Shown here: piece after piece, positions 9,578 to 18,842 of the stretch
Position numbering within the stretch: position 1 is the first letter of the stretch
Layout: each line of letters starts with the position of its first letter
Program-made: the position numbers and the translations under genes
The notes under the pieces: model-generated
Database searches by the model: none
What the model saw: only the letters and a program-made list of their open reading frames with translations
What the model was told of the DNA's origin: nothing
Source: Desulfotignum sp.
Lineage (GTDB): Bacteria; Desulfobacterota; Desulfobacteria; Desulfobacterales; Desulfobacteraceae
Direction: 5' to 3'
Assembly (NCBI GenBank): GCA_011389715.1
Contig: JAABTU010000444.1
Location: 1-33,520 of the forward strand
DNA: 33,520 bases

Positions 9578-9897
9578 TGGAATGAAAACAGAACTTATTC
9601 TTCCGGGTACCAGGGTTTTTTGGGATACAGTTCAACATACGGGCAGAGGTTAAAGCCAGTAATCAAATACCCGGCAACTTTTTTTGCTGCGACCTCTTTG
9701 TGTCATTGATATTGCACCGGGTGACTTGTCCACAACATGTTTCTTGTTAAAAATTTATTTAAATTGTTTAAGCGTTGTATGCGTTCTTTTCCTGAATGGC
9801 TCGGCTGCCGTGTCAAATTACACCTTTTTTCAGCAGAAAATACTGTCTTTTGTGTATGTAAAATTGTGCCGGCTGCTGATATTTAAATTGGAACAGA

Positions 9898-9929
9898 TAA
9901 GACAGAAGGCCCAACGGCCTGTCGTCTTA
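9898..9929 (+). other. RNA hairpin candidate TAAGAC...AGGCC-CAAC-GGCCT...GTCTTA in leader of 9998 gene
   Basis: 6-bp outer stem, symmetric internal loop, 5-bp inner stem; a second hairpin GGTCTTTT-TTTT-AAAAGACC follows at 9948..9967. Confidence 0.5.
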
Positions 9930-9997
9930 TTGCATGATAGATTCACCGGTCTTTTTTTTAAAAGACCTTTTCTCTCAACCCATAAGGAGGTGGCCAA

Positions 9998-10252
9998 ATG
10001 GACAAAAAAGATCTGTGCAGTAAAATCATGGAAATATACCCTGATATTGGGGGGTGCGGCATTGACATGAATGTCCAATACGACGATGTTAACGGCCGAT
10101 GGCAGGTGAATCTGAAAAAGGATGACACTGAGCTGAAAACATTTTTGGAACCCTCTGACGCAGAATTGTGCATGGAAGGCAAACAGTGTGTAAGCCTGGG
10201 TATTGAAATCAATCAGCTGAAAGATACCATTGAGCGGTTTCCAAAGCAGTGA
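9998..10252 (+). CDS. small conserved-looking hypothetical protein upstream of sufCB, four Cys
   Basis: Strong SD AAGGAGGTGG before ATG; MDKKDLCSKIMEIYPDIGGCGIDMNVQYDD... Confidence 0.75.
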   Translation: MDKKDLCSKIMEIYPDIGGCGIDMNVQYDDVNGRWQVNLKKDDTELKTFLEPSDAELCMEGKQCVSLGIEINQLKDTIERFPKQ

Positions 10253-10328
10253 ACAACCTGTCCCGAACCAATCATGCCCCTTGTAAAAAAAGCAACAACA
10301 CATGTAACCCAAAAAAAAGAGAGTATTT

Positions 10329-11093
10329 ATGCTGCAACTACAAAATATTACCTTTACAGTCCCGGCATCGGATTCAGGCACAGAACCGCCGGCCGAGCAG
10401 ACAATTATCAATGATGTGAGTTTTGCGTTTGAACAAGGGGGTTTTTATGCCATCACCGGCCCCAACGGATCGGGCAAGACCACCATTGCCAAATTGATCA
10501 TGGGCATCAATGCACTCACAGAAGGAAAGATTGTTTTCAACGGAAAAGATATCAGTCGTCTTCCCATAAATGAACGGTCCAACGCCGGCATTGTTTATGG
10601 ATTTCAACATCCGGCACGGTTCAAGGGAACCACCTTCCGGGACCTGTTATCCATTTCCCTGGGATCTGATGATGAACAAAAACTGGTGAATATCATTTCC
10701 AGAGTCGGGGTCTGTTCCATGGATTTTTTAGACAAACCTGTGGACAGCAAACTGTCGGGCGGTGAGATCAAAAAAATCGAACTGGCCACCGTGATTGCCA
10801 GAAATCCAAAGGTGGCTATTTATGATGAACCAGACACCGGCATCGATCTTTGGACCATCGGTCCCATGGTGGATCTGCTCAAACGCGAACAAAAAGAAAA
10901 CAACACCACCACCATTGTGGTCAGTCACAATAAAACATTTCTGGAAGCAGCCGATACCCTGCTTTTGATCAAAAAAGGAAAAATCGCCTATACCGGCGAT
11001 CTGGCAGGTGCCATGCCCATGCTGGATGATTTAAGTGTCTGTACGTTTGATGAATTATGCCAAGGAGAAGATGATGCTCAATGCTATCGATAA
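10329..11093 (+). CDS. sufC: SufC-like Fe-S assembly ABC ATPase
   Basis: GPNGSGKTT Walker A, LSGGEIKKIELATVIARNPKVAIYDEPDTGID; next to SufB-like gene. Confidence 0.88.
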   Translation: MLQLQNITFTVPASDSGTEPPAEQTIINDVSFAFEQGGFYAITGPNGSGKTTIAKLIMGINALTEGKIVFNGKDISRLPINERSNAGIVYGFQHPARFKGTTFRDLLSISLGSDDEQKLVNIISRVGVCSMDFLDKPVDSKLSGGEIKKIELATVIARNPKVAIYDEPDTGIDLWTIGPMVDLLKREQKENNTTTIVVSHNKTFLEAADTLLLIKKGKIAYTGDLAGAMPMLDDLSVCTFDELCQGEDDAQCYR

Positions 11094-11994
11094 ACAAGTG
11101 TTAAAAGAAGTCGCTGATCTGGAAGGTATCCCCAAAGGGGCCTACAATATCCGGAAAAACGGAAAACTGGAAGGCCGGGAGGTTTCCGCCAACATCAACA
11201 TCGAAACCAATGAAAAAGGTGACGGCATTGTCATCGATATCAAGCCGGGAACGGTGGATGAATCGGTTCATATCCCGGTAATTCTGTCCCAGGCGGGCCT
11301 GCATGATGTGGTGTATAATACCTTTATTATCGGGGAGGGATCTGATGTCACCATTGTTGCCGGATGTGGTATTCACTGCGGCGGTGATGCATCTGAAGGC
11401 CATTCCGGTATCCATGAATTTCACATCAAGGCCGGCGCAAAGGTCAAATATGTTGAAAAGCATATTGCCATTGGCGAGGGCAGCGGCAAACGCATATTAA
11501 ATCCCACAACAAAGGTGTTTATGGAGGAGAATGCCCAGGCACAGATGGAACTGACCCAGCTGGGGGGTGTGGATGAAGCAAAACGCGTCAATGAAGCAAC
11601 TATCGGTGCCGGCAGTGTGCTGCTGATCACGGAACGGGTGATGACCGAAAAAGAACAGTCTGCAGAATCCAGAAATGAGATCACCCTGGCAGGAACAGAC
11701 AGCAAAACCAATATTGTTTCCCGCTCTGTCATAAAAGGCAGCTCCTCCCAGGATTTTTATGTCAACCTGACGGCAAAAGCCAAATGCTACGGCCATATTG
11801 AATGCGACGCCATAATCATGGACAATGGTATCAACCAGACCATACCGGCTCTGCGGGCCCTGCACCCGGATGCGGAGCTGACCCACGAAGCCTCCATCGG
11901 CAAAATCGCCAATGACCAGTTAATGAAGCTCATGAGTCTCGGCCTCGATTATGACCAGGCTGTCAACCGCATCATACAGGGATTTTTGCGCTGA
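11071..11994 (+). CDS. sufB: SufB/SufD-family Fe-S cluster scaffold protein
   Basis: GCGIHCGGDASEGHSGIHEFHIKAGAKVKYVEKHI...ALHPDAELTHEASIGKIANDQLMKLMSLGLDYDQA; overlaps sufC end. Confidence 0.87.
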   Translation: MMLNAIDKQVLKEVADLEGIPKGAYNIRKNGKLEGREVSANINIETNEKGDGIVIDIKPGTVDESVHIPVILSQAGLHDVVYNTFIIGEGSDVTIVAGCGIHCGGDASEGHSGIHEFHIKAGAKVKYVEKHIAIGEGSGKRILNPTTKVFMEENAQAQMELTQLGGVDEAKRVNEATIGAGSVLLITERVMTEKEQSAESRNEITLAGTDSKTNIVSRSVIKGSSSQDFYVNLTAKAKCYGHIECDAIIMDNGINQTIPALRALHPDAELTHEASIGKIANDQLMKLMSLGLDYDQAVNRIIQGFLR

Positions 11995-12005
11995 GCCGAT
12001 TTTTT

Positions 12006-13637
12006 TTACCCCAGGATCTCCCTGATATCTTCGTCCGGTGTTTTTATGGGCATGATATTAAATTTTTTCACCAGAAGGTTCAGTATGTTGGGTGTGATAA
12101 ACGCCGGAAGGCTTGGGCCCAGGCGGATATCCTGAATCCCCAGATACAAAAGCGCCAGAAGAATACAGACCGCTTTCTGCTCATACCAGGACAAAATCAT
12201 GGACAAGGGTAGGTCATTGACATTGGTATCCAGTGCCCTGGAAAGCGCCAGTGCAATCTGGACAGCGGAATAGGCATCATTACATTGCCCCACATCCAAC
12301 AGACGCGGTATTCCGTCAATATCACCAAGATCCTTGCCAAAGAAACGGTATTTCCCGCAGGCAAGGGTCATAACAATGCAGTCTTTTGGTAATTTGTCCA
12401 CAAACTCGGTATAATAATTACGTCCGGGTTTGGCACCATCACAACCGGCAACCAGGAAAAAATGGCGGATCTTGCCTGCCTTGACAGCCGCATGTATATC
12501 ATCGGTCTTATCGAGAATGGCATTTCTGGCAAACCCTACCATGACTGCGCCCTTTTCGACATCATTTTCAAACCCGGGAAGTGCCAGTGCACGGTCGATC
12601 ACCGGCTGAAAATCGGTGTCAGGAATATGGGGTATCCCCGGCCATCCCACCATACCGGATGTAAACAGGTTGTCCTGGTAGGTTTTCCGGGGCCGCTGGA
12701 GACAATTGGACGTCATCAGGATTGCGCCGGGAAAATCAGGAAATTCTTTGGTCTGATTCTGCCATGCCGTGCCGAAATGTCCGTAAAAATGGTCATATTC
12801 TTTTAGTTTTGGATACCCGTGGAGACTGAGCATCTCACCATGGGTATAGATATCAATTCCCTTTCTCCGGGTCTGTTTGAGCAATTCTTCAAGATCTTTG
12901 AGATCGTGACCGGATACGAGAATGGCCTTGCCTTTTTTATGCCCCAGGGGGACCTTTGTGGGTATCGGATGTCCGTATGTTTCTGTATTGCCTGCATCCA
13001 ATAGTTCCATGGCCCGGTATGCCGCCTTGCCGCAGTCAAGGGTCAGTCTTAACCAGTCGTCCAGATTCAGTTCTGTCTGCTGGATGGCAGCCAGCCCCTT
13101 GAATATAAAATGGTATATACCATCATCTTCATGTCCCAGAATCCGGGCATGGTCTGCATAGGCGGCCACCCCTTTAATGCCGAACAATACTGTATGTTTT
13201 AATGACAGAATATCCGGGCTGTCCGCCGGGTATGAAAACAATCCCACGGAAGCTGCCTGGCCCACCAGTTCATCTAAGGTGACTGCCGGTTCAAATATGG
13301 CAGGTCCTTCGTTGCGCTGCAGATTCTGCTTTCTGATTTTTTTTATTTGTTCCTTGAGTTCCTCGCGCAATGTGACAGCCTGGCGGATGAGATCCTCAAA
13401 CCGCTGGGGATCAAAGCCTACATTGGTCAATGTTGAAAAAACTGCTTTAACAGTGAATACGCCATATTCCCGGCAATCTATGCCTGTCCGCAAGGCTTCC
13501 AGAACCACCTGGGAAAGCCCCATGAGAGTATATAAAAGCAGGTCCTGCAGATCTGCCACTTCCGGTTTTTTGCCGCAGACACCGAGGACATCACACCCTG
13601 TTCCCTTGGCTGTCTGTTCACATTGGTAGCAAAACAT
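12006..13637 (-). CDS. hcp: hybrid cluster protein / hydroxylamine reductase
   Basis: MFCYQCEQTAKGTGCDVLGVCGKKPEVADLQDLL...; YTHGEMLSLHGYP, FFLVAGCDGAKPGRNYYTEF, TLACGKYRF, DVGQCNDAYSA. Confidence 0.95.
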   Translation of the reverse strand: MFCYQCEQTAKGTGCDVLGVCGKKPEVADLQDLLLYTLMGLSQVVLEALRTGIDCREYGVFTVKAVFSTLTNVGFDPQRFEDLIRQAVTLREELKEQIKKIRKQNLQRNEGPAIFEPAVTLDELVGQAASVGLFSYPADSPDILSLKHTVLFGIKGVAAYADHARILGHEDDGIYHFIFKGLAAIQQTELNLDDWLRLTLDCGKAAYRAMELLDAGNTETYGHPIPTKVPLGHKKGKAILVSGHDLKDLEELLKQTRRKGIDIYTHGEMLSLHGYPKLKEYDHFYGHFGTAWQNQTKEFPDFPGAILMTSNCLQRPRKTYQDNLFTSGMVGWPGIPHIPDTDFQPVIDRALALPGFENDVEKGAVMVGFARNAILDKTDDIHAAVKAGKIRHFFLVAGCDGAKPGRNYYTEFVDKLPKDCIVMTLACGKYRFFGKDLGDIDGIPRLLDVGQCNDAYSAVQIALALSRALDTNVNDLPLSMILSWYEQKAVCILLALLYLGIQDIRLGPSLPAFITPNILNLLVKKFNIMPIKTPDEDIREILG

Positions 13638-13653
13638 GTCTTTTCTTTTGCAA

Positions 13654-13687
13654 AAACAGCGGCCGGGTAAGGACCCGTCCGCTGTTT
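13654..13687 (-). terminator. Hairpin with U-rich 3' tail (minus sense) immediately upstream of hcp; terminator or attenuator
   Basis: AAACAGCGG-c-CGGGT-AAGG-ACCCG-t-CCGCTGTTT; 3' side on minus strand ends GCTGTTTTT, 16 nt before hcp ATG. Confidence 0.7.
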
Positions 13688-13729
13688 CCTGCGATGACGT
13701 TATGAACTTTTTCCGCCATCATCTGATTT

Positions 13730-14020
13730 TTACTTATCATAGGTGTGGGCCTCAGAGGTATCTATGGACATTTTATCCATAGTCTCCTGACGTTCTTTTT
13801 TTCTTTCCTCGACAAGATCTTCACCATCTCCTTTTTTGTCTTTGTTTTTATTTTTTTCATCTGTCATGGCATTCACCTCCTTTTTTTTCTGGTTTCGGGT
13901 TCCTGCTCTTCCGTCATCACAGGCATCTGCTGCCGGTTCATTGGGTCTTGCATGCTCGGCAAATTCAGGGGCCTGGGTACAGACATCCAGTTCTGCATCT
14001 TCTTTTTTTTTATCTGTCAT
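13730..14020 (-). CDS. small, highly charged hypothetical protein with in-frame internal start
   Basis: 96 aa Lys/Glu/Asp-rich ORF; internal ATG at 13867 preceded by GGAGGTGAATGCC. Confidence 0.5.
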   Translation of the reverse strand: MTDKKKEDAELDVCTQAPEFAEHARPNEPAADACDDGRAGTRNQKKKEVNAMTDEKNKNKDKKGDGEDLVEERKKERQETMDKMSIDTSEAHTYDK

Positions 14021-14086
14021 AAAACACCCTGGTTTCGCGGCAACAAATTATGCCGCCCTTTTCCATGGAAATGGCCGTTCCGGTGA

Positions 14087-14464
14087 TCATGATTTCCACA
14101 ACCCATGGACATTACAGTATTCGCGTGCTGTAACCTTCTGATTTTTGGTAGCAAAGAAAGTTTCCGGGGCCTGGCCGGGTTTTAGAAAATGGCGGCAGGA
14201 ATCATCACCATCAAGAATTTCAATCCATTCAACGTAATGTTTTTCCTCCATGGGATGAGGATTGCTCCCGACTTTAACGTTTACGCCGCCGTCTGCTGCC
14301 GCGATAACAGGCACATGTTTTTCTTTGCCTTCATCTGCGGCGGCTTTTTCCTCAAAAAGCCCCATTTCCTCCCCACAGCATACCAAATCACCTTCCCCGC
14401 CATGAAGAACTTCAATGATGTTTCCGCATACTTCGCATTTGTAAACCTGTTTTCTTTGTGCCAT
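14087..14464 (-). CDS. dfx: desulfoferrodoxin (superoxide reductase), copy 1
   Basis: [27 protein letters not shown]...KEKHVPVI...[14 protein letters not shown]...[12 protein letters not shown]. Confidence 0.94.
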   Translation of the reverse strand: MAQRKQVYKCEVCGNIIEVLHGGEGDLVCCGEEMGLFEEKAAADEGKEKHVPVIAAADGGVNVKVGSNPHPMEEKHYVEWIEILDGDDSCRHFLKPGQAPETFFATKNQKVTAREYCNVHGLWKS

Positions 14465-14865
14465 GTGGCTGTCTCCTCATTCTAAAGTTTTTGTAAAATT
14501 TCCCGGGTTCTTTGGTTAGGTTATTTTAAGATTGCATCTCATTTCATCTCATCTCATCAACCGTTTGCCTGTTAATTCTCTTTTATGATTAACCAAAAAA
14601 GGTCTGAAAACAATAGGTAGAAACATGTACTTTACCATGATCTTCCATTTATGTTGCTCTTGGATTTATGTCAGCCCTGTCTTTAAGAGAAGTCGAATCG
14701 CCGCTGGAAATATTGAGAATGCGACGGACAATGGAAAGATGGGCGGAATTTCACCGTCGCAGGATGACAAGTGGGTATTTCATACAACCGATTTACAGGA
14801 AAACCCGTATGGTACTGTTTATTTATCGGGTACAAAGTAAAAGGAACTGGCCTGAATCAAAAACT

Positions 14866-15117
14866 TTATTGCACAACCCAGATGGTGCAGTTTTTTCCCG
14901 AATGAACAATCTTGTTGGACACACTGCCCCCGTAACTTCTCTCCACTTCATCGCGCAAAACCAGATAATGTCCGTCTCCAAGAATAATCACATCTCTACC
15001 GGTAATGCGCATGAAATCAGAGGTATCCGTATAAACTTTGCCCTGTCTGCCCATGTATGCATCTGATTGAAAGCGATTCAGGATCTGCTTGACGCTTTCG
15101 GACATGCAAACCTCCAC
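14866..15117 (-). pseudogene. small ORF; possible chimeric remnant with universal-stress-protein-like C-terminus
   Basis: MSESVKQILNRFQSDAYMGRQGKVYTDTSDFMRITGRDVIILGDGHYLVLRDEVERSYG then GSVSNKIVHSGKNCTIWVVQ; the last part looks like a USP C-terminus. Confidence 0.4.
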
Positions 15118-15120
15118 AGC

Positions 15121-16113
15121 TTATTCAATTTTTTTCCCCGCAGTTTTTTCAATCCGCTCCATTATCCAGCCGGCAAGAAATTTCCGGGCTGCAGTGCCGG
15201 TATCCTTTCGGATCAGGTGAAGGGACAGTTCTGCCCGGGCCATGGTTTTGTGACCGCCGGCGGAACCGTATTTGGAAAATGCTTCTTTTGCGGTATTGCC
15301 GGCCCCTTTGCGCAGGCCGTCATTTCTGAGAATAATAATCAGTTTGCGCGCCATTACCCCGGAAACAATGGACCAGTTGACCCCGGCAATGGACAAAAAA
15401 AAGTCGGCCACCACCACCAGTTCATCCGGCTTTGAAATTGTTCCGGCATGGTAGAAAACCCGGTTGTTCACCTTCTGTCTTTTTTTGATGGCGTTTCCCA
15501 GAAAATCCAGGTCTTCGTCTGTGAAAAACGCCCGCTCCACCTTGGTGACGATATTGTTGTCGGCAAATTTATACAGATACTGAAATGCCCGGATATCCTT
15601 GATGGTAGCCTGGCGGGTGAAATCTGCGGTATCGGTTTTAATGCCCATCATCAGGGCAGCTGCCAGTTTGGGAGATGGCTTGATCTTCCAGGATTTCAAG
15701 TATTCGCAAAGGATGGTGGAACAGGCCCCGTATCCGGGTCTGATATCTGTATAGGCTGCATCAGCAGAGGACACCGGATGGTGATCGATAATGGCGGTAT
15801 AGGTGTTGCCGGAAAATGCCGCATTGTGGTCCGGCTGGGAGTCCACAATGATGAAATTGTCAAACTGGGTCTTGTCCACAGAGGCAAGATCCACCAGTCC
15901 GGATTCTACGAGCTGGATCAATGTCAGGTTGTCCGGTCGGCTGATCCGGTTGAAATGGGCTATGGCCACTTCTGATACCCTGCGCCACAACAGGCGCTTG
16001 ACCGCCATGGCAGAGGCAATGGCATCCGGATCTGCATTGATGATCACCAATACTTTTGCATTGGTTTTGAACTGCTTGAAAAACCGTTTGATATTTTCCC
16101 TGTTGCTGCTCAT
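15121..16113 (-). CDS. DHH-family phosphoesterase (NrnA/RecJ-like)
   Basis: VLVIINADPDAIASAMAVKRLL...FIIVDSQPDHN...AIIDHHPVS...GSAGGHKTMARAEL; start at MSSNREN. Confidence 0.88.
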   Translation of the reverse strand: MSSNRENIKRFFKQFKTNAKVLVIINADPDAIASAMAVKRLLWRRVSEVAIAHFNRISRPDNLTLIQLVESGLVDLASVDKTQFDNFIIVDSQPDHNAAFSGNTYTAIIDHHPVSSADAAYTDIRPGYGACSTILCEYLKSWKIKPSPKLAAALMMGIKTDTADFTRQATIKDIRAFQYLYKFADNNIVTKVERAFFTDEDLDFLGNAIKKRQKVNNRVFYHAGTISKPDELVVVADFFLSIAGVNWSIVSGVMARKLIIILRNDGLRKGAGNTAKEAFSKYGSAGGHKTMARAELSLHLIRKDTGTAARKFLAGWIMERIEKTAGKKIE

Positions 16114-17213
16114 AAAGGCATCTTTTGTGTATGGTTGCTGCTGAAAAACAAAACAAGTGTAATAAAAGCATACCCCATAATGGCCAGAATGGCAAACCAC
16201 CCGTAAAATACCCCCAAAGGTGCCAGGACAATGGCGGTAAGCCAGTGGACGAAAATCACCGTGGGGGAATGCAGATGGATGGGAAAATCCTCAAACCGGC
16301 AGATAACAGCCAGGCCGCAGAGGTTCCAACCGTACAGGGAGGCAAATACATGCAGGTGCAGCAGCCATTTGGTTCTCTGGGGATCGTAACTGTCGGACAT
16401 CTGGAAAAAAATATAGGCGATCCCTGTGATGGCGGTAACGATCAGAAACCCGATGCCCGAGGTCAGAAACAGTTTCTGCTGCATGGATTTGGCAAAGGTG
16501 TAATACAGATAAAACACCACCACCACGGCGGCAAACAGGGCAGATGTCACAAAAATCTGGGGGATGAACCGCTCCATCAGGATAAACACAAAAAAAATGA
16601 TCACCCCCAGGGTGATGGTCCAGAAGCACAGCTCCATGAACACCTTATACCCGGAACCTTCAATATCTTTGAGCATGGAAAATACAAGGGACAAGGTGAC
16701 CAATGACAAGGGAAATGAAAAGCCCAGAAAAAAAGTGTTCAGCACCAGTTTTTCCATATATACCCAGTGAAAATATTCATTGTTCAAGATTACCGCAGAG
16801 GCCATGCCGATGCCGGTGGACAAACACAGCAAAGATGCATGGTGAAATTTTTGCGACACAGGCACCGCTTTTTGGAAAAAATCTTCGGGAAGCCAGGAAA
16901 ATGCATCGACCCGAACCTTTTCCACCAGCAGACACAAAAAAAAGGACACCACAAGGGTCACAGGATACAGTTCCAAAAAAGCCGAAAATGCATAGACCAG
17001 AGAGCCGGCAAAAAACAGCCGTACTGTACCGGACACCTGTTTTTCTCCCTGTGTGTAGTAGAGCAGAATGGACCCGCCCGTGCACAGGTTGAACAAAAAG
17101 ATGTGCAGGCGTTCAAAGCTGAAATGCTGCAAAGGAAAATAGATATGGATAAACCCGAAAATCAGGGCGGTTATCATCAAAAAAGAAAACAATAATTTTA
17201 ACGGTGCTGTCAT
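16110..17213 (-). CDS. polytopic membrane protein of unknown function
   Basis: Multiple TM segments; ATGA overlap with downstream DHH gene. Confidence 0.75.
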   Translation of the reverse strand: MTAPLKLLFSFLMITALIFGFIHIYFPLQHFSFERLHIFLFNLCTGGSILLYYTQGEKQVSGTVRLFFAGSLVYAFSAFLELYPVTLVVSFFLCLLVEKVRVDAFSWLPEDFFQKAVPVSQKFHHASLLCLSTGIGMASAVILNNEYFHWVYMEKLVLNTFFLGFSFPLSLVTLSLVFSMLKDIEGSGYKVFMELCFWTITLGVIIFFVFILMERFIPQIFVTSALFAAVVVVFYLYYTFAKSMQQKLFLTSGIGFLIVTAITGIAYIFFQMSDSYDPQRTKWLLHLHVFASLYGWNLCGLAVICRFEDFPIHLHSPTVIFVHWLTAIVLAPLGVFYGWFAILAIMGYAFITLVLFFSSNHTQKMPL

Positions 17214-17231
17214 GAAAATAATCCGTATTTG

Positions 17232-17261
17232 TCAGGTCATGGGTTATCAGGTCATGGGTTT
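17232..17261. repeat. 15-bp tandem duplication TCAGGTCATGGGTTA/TCAGGTCATGGGTTT
   Basis: Two adjacent copies differing at the last base. Confidence 0.85.
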
Positions 17262-18628
17262 CACCGGCCCAGCAGATGCCTGAGGGCAGGCGCCAGTGTA
17301 TCGTGCTGAAATACAAATCCTGCGTCCAGCAGTTTTTCGGGCTTCACCCTGGCACTGGTCATCAGGGTTTCTTTGCCCATATCTCCCCAGAGCAGGGCTG
17401 CGGCCCAACCGGGAATCACAAAAAATGCCGGCCGGGATACCACCCGGCCCAGGGTCCTTGTAAACTCCCGGTTGGTAACGGCATGGGGTGCTGTCAGGTT
17501 AACCGGGCCTTGTATTGCACTGTTTTCCAGGATGTGCAGAATGCCGCCAAGGGTATCATCCATGCTGATCCAGCTCATGTACTGGTGTCCGGAACCAAGC
17601 CGGGCACCGCACCCGGATATGAATGCGGGCATCATCCGGGCCAGGGCACCACCGGCCGGGGTCAGCACCACGCCGATGCGCAGCTGAACAGTTCGGATAC
17701 CGGCTTCTTCTGCCGGTAAAGAAGCCTGTTCCCACCTGTGGCAGACCCGGGAAATAAAAGAGTCCCCCATGGCAGATCCCTCGGTGAGAACTGCATCCTG
17801 TCCTTCCCCGTAAAATCCGATGGCAGATGATGAAATAAACACAGACGGTCTGCGGTCCATGGCAGCCATTTTTTCCACCAGCAGCATGGTGGGATGAATC
17901 CGGGAGTCAATGATCTTCTGTTTTTGTTTTTGGGTCCATTTTCCCCGGGAAATATCCACGCCGTTGAGGCTGATGACGGCATCCACAGGCCCGGCTGCCG
18001 CCATGTCCAGAATACCCTTGTCAGGATCCCAGAACATTTCATCTGCTGCCAGATCATTGCTGCGGCGCACCAGGCGGATCACCTCATGGCCGCAGGTGCG
18101 CAAAAATGGCACCAGCATGGAGCCGATGGTACCGGATGCCCCTGACACCAGAATCCGCTGGCGCTTGACCTTGTCTGCATAGTGGGTCAGATCATATGCC
18201 AACACCCGGTGCCGGTAGTCAAATATCCGACCCAGCTCTTTGTGCACATGGCCGTAAAAGGGGCGGGCCAAAAACCCCATGGGCAGCTGCCAGGCCACCT
18301 GATCCTCCATGATGGCGCTTTTCCGGCCGTCAGGAGAAAAAAGATGGGTGTGCTCCCATCTGGCAAACGGACCCTTTGTCTGCCGGTCCTTGAACAGTCG
18401 GTTTTCATGAAAATCTATGTGCTCAGCCTCCCAGTCCATGGGAATGCCCAGCACCCGCATGTCAAACCCCACCCGTACCCCTTTGTCGATCCCGCTGCCC
18501 TGGCGCCACTTGAGTCTGAGCGGGGCCCAGGGAGGAGTGAGCCGCATGATGGCGCCGTCTCTGGCATGCCAGGCAAACAATTGCTCCACCGGGGCATCTA
18601 TTCTGGACTGTTTTGTAAATACCTGCAT
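17261..18628 (-). CDS. TIGR01777-family NAD-dependent epimerase with N-terminal SRPBCC-like domain
   Basis: N-term SRPBCC-like (FTKQSRIDAPVEQLFAWHARDGAIMRLTPPW); ILVSGASGTIGSMLVPFL...SSSAIGFYGEG...MSWISMDDTLGGI...NLTAPHAVTNREFTRTLG. Confidence 0.88.
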   Translation of the reverse strand: MQVFTKQSRIDAPVEQLFAWHARDGAIMRLTPPWAPLRLKWRQGSGIDKGVRVGFDMRVLGIPMDWEAEHIDFHENRLFKDRQTKGPFARWEHTHLFSPDGRKSAIMEDQVAWQLPMGFLARPFYGHVHKELGRIFDYRHRVLAYDLTHYADKVKRQRILVSGASGTIGSMLVPFLRTCGHEVIRLVRRSNDLAADEMFWDPDKGILDMAAAGPVDAVISLNGVDISRGKWTQKQKQKIIDSRIHPTMLLVEKMAAMDRRPSVFISSSAIGFYGEGQDAVLTEGSAMGDSFISRVCHRWEQASLPAEEAGIRTVQLRIGVVLTPAGGALARMMPAFISGCGARLGSGHQYMSWISMDDTLGGILHILENSAIQGPVNLTAPHAVTNREFTRTLGRVVSRPAFFVIPGWAAALLWGDMGKETLMTSARVKPEKLLDAGFVFQHDTLAPALRHLLGR

Positions 18629-18730
18629 ATGCTGTATTTTCCCAAATCATCATTGATTTTACCCAGGGTATATTATAATAATAGTCTTAAAAGTGAAAAC
18701 TTTTTTTATCATTTGCCGTGTTCTGTTTTC

Positions 18731-18746
18731 AGGCACACTCTTTGCA
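18731..18746 (+). promoter_or_regulatory. Sigma-54 (-24/-12) promoter candidate: AGGCACACTCTTTGCA
   Basis: GG-N10-GC core with GGCAC and TTGCA boxes, about 97 bp upstream of the rubredoxin ATG. Confidence 0.75.
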
Positions 18747-18842
18747 ATAAAATTTTGATACGTCCATATGGTTTTTGGCAATGGGCCGACAGCCTGGACA
18801 ACAACAGGAAAAAAACAATCGCTAATGAATGGAGGAGTAAAA

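Noticed and set aside
14530-14560. CATCTCATTTCATCTCATCTCATC pentamer repeats upstream of dfx copy 1
   Set aside because: Short low-complexity stretch with no supporting context.
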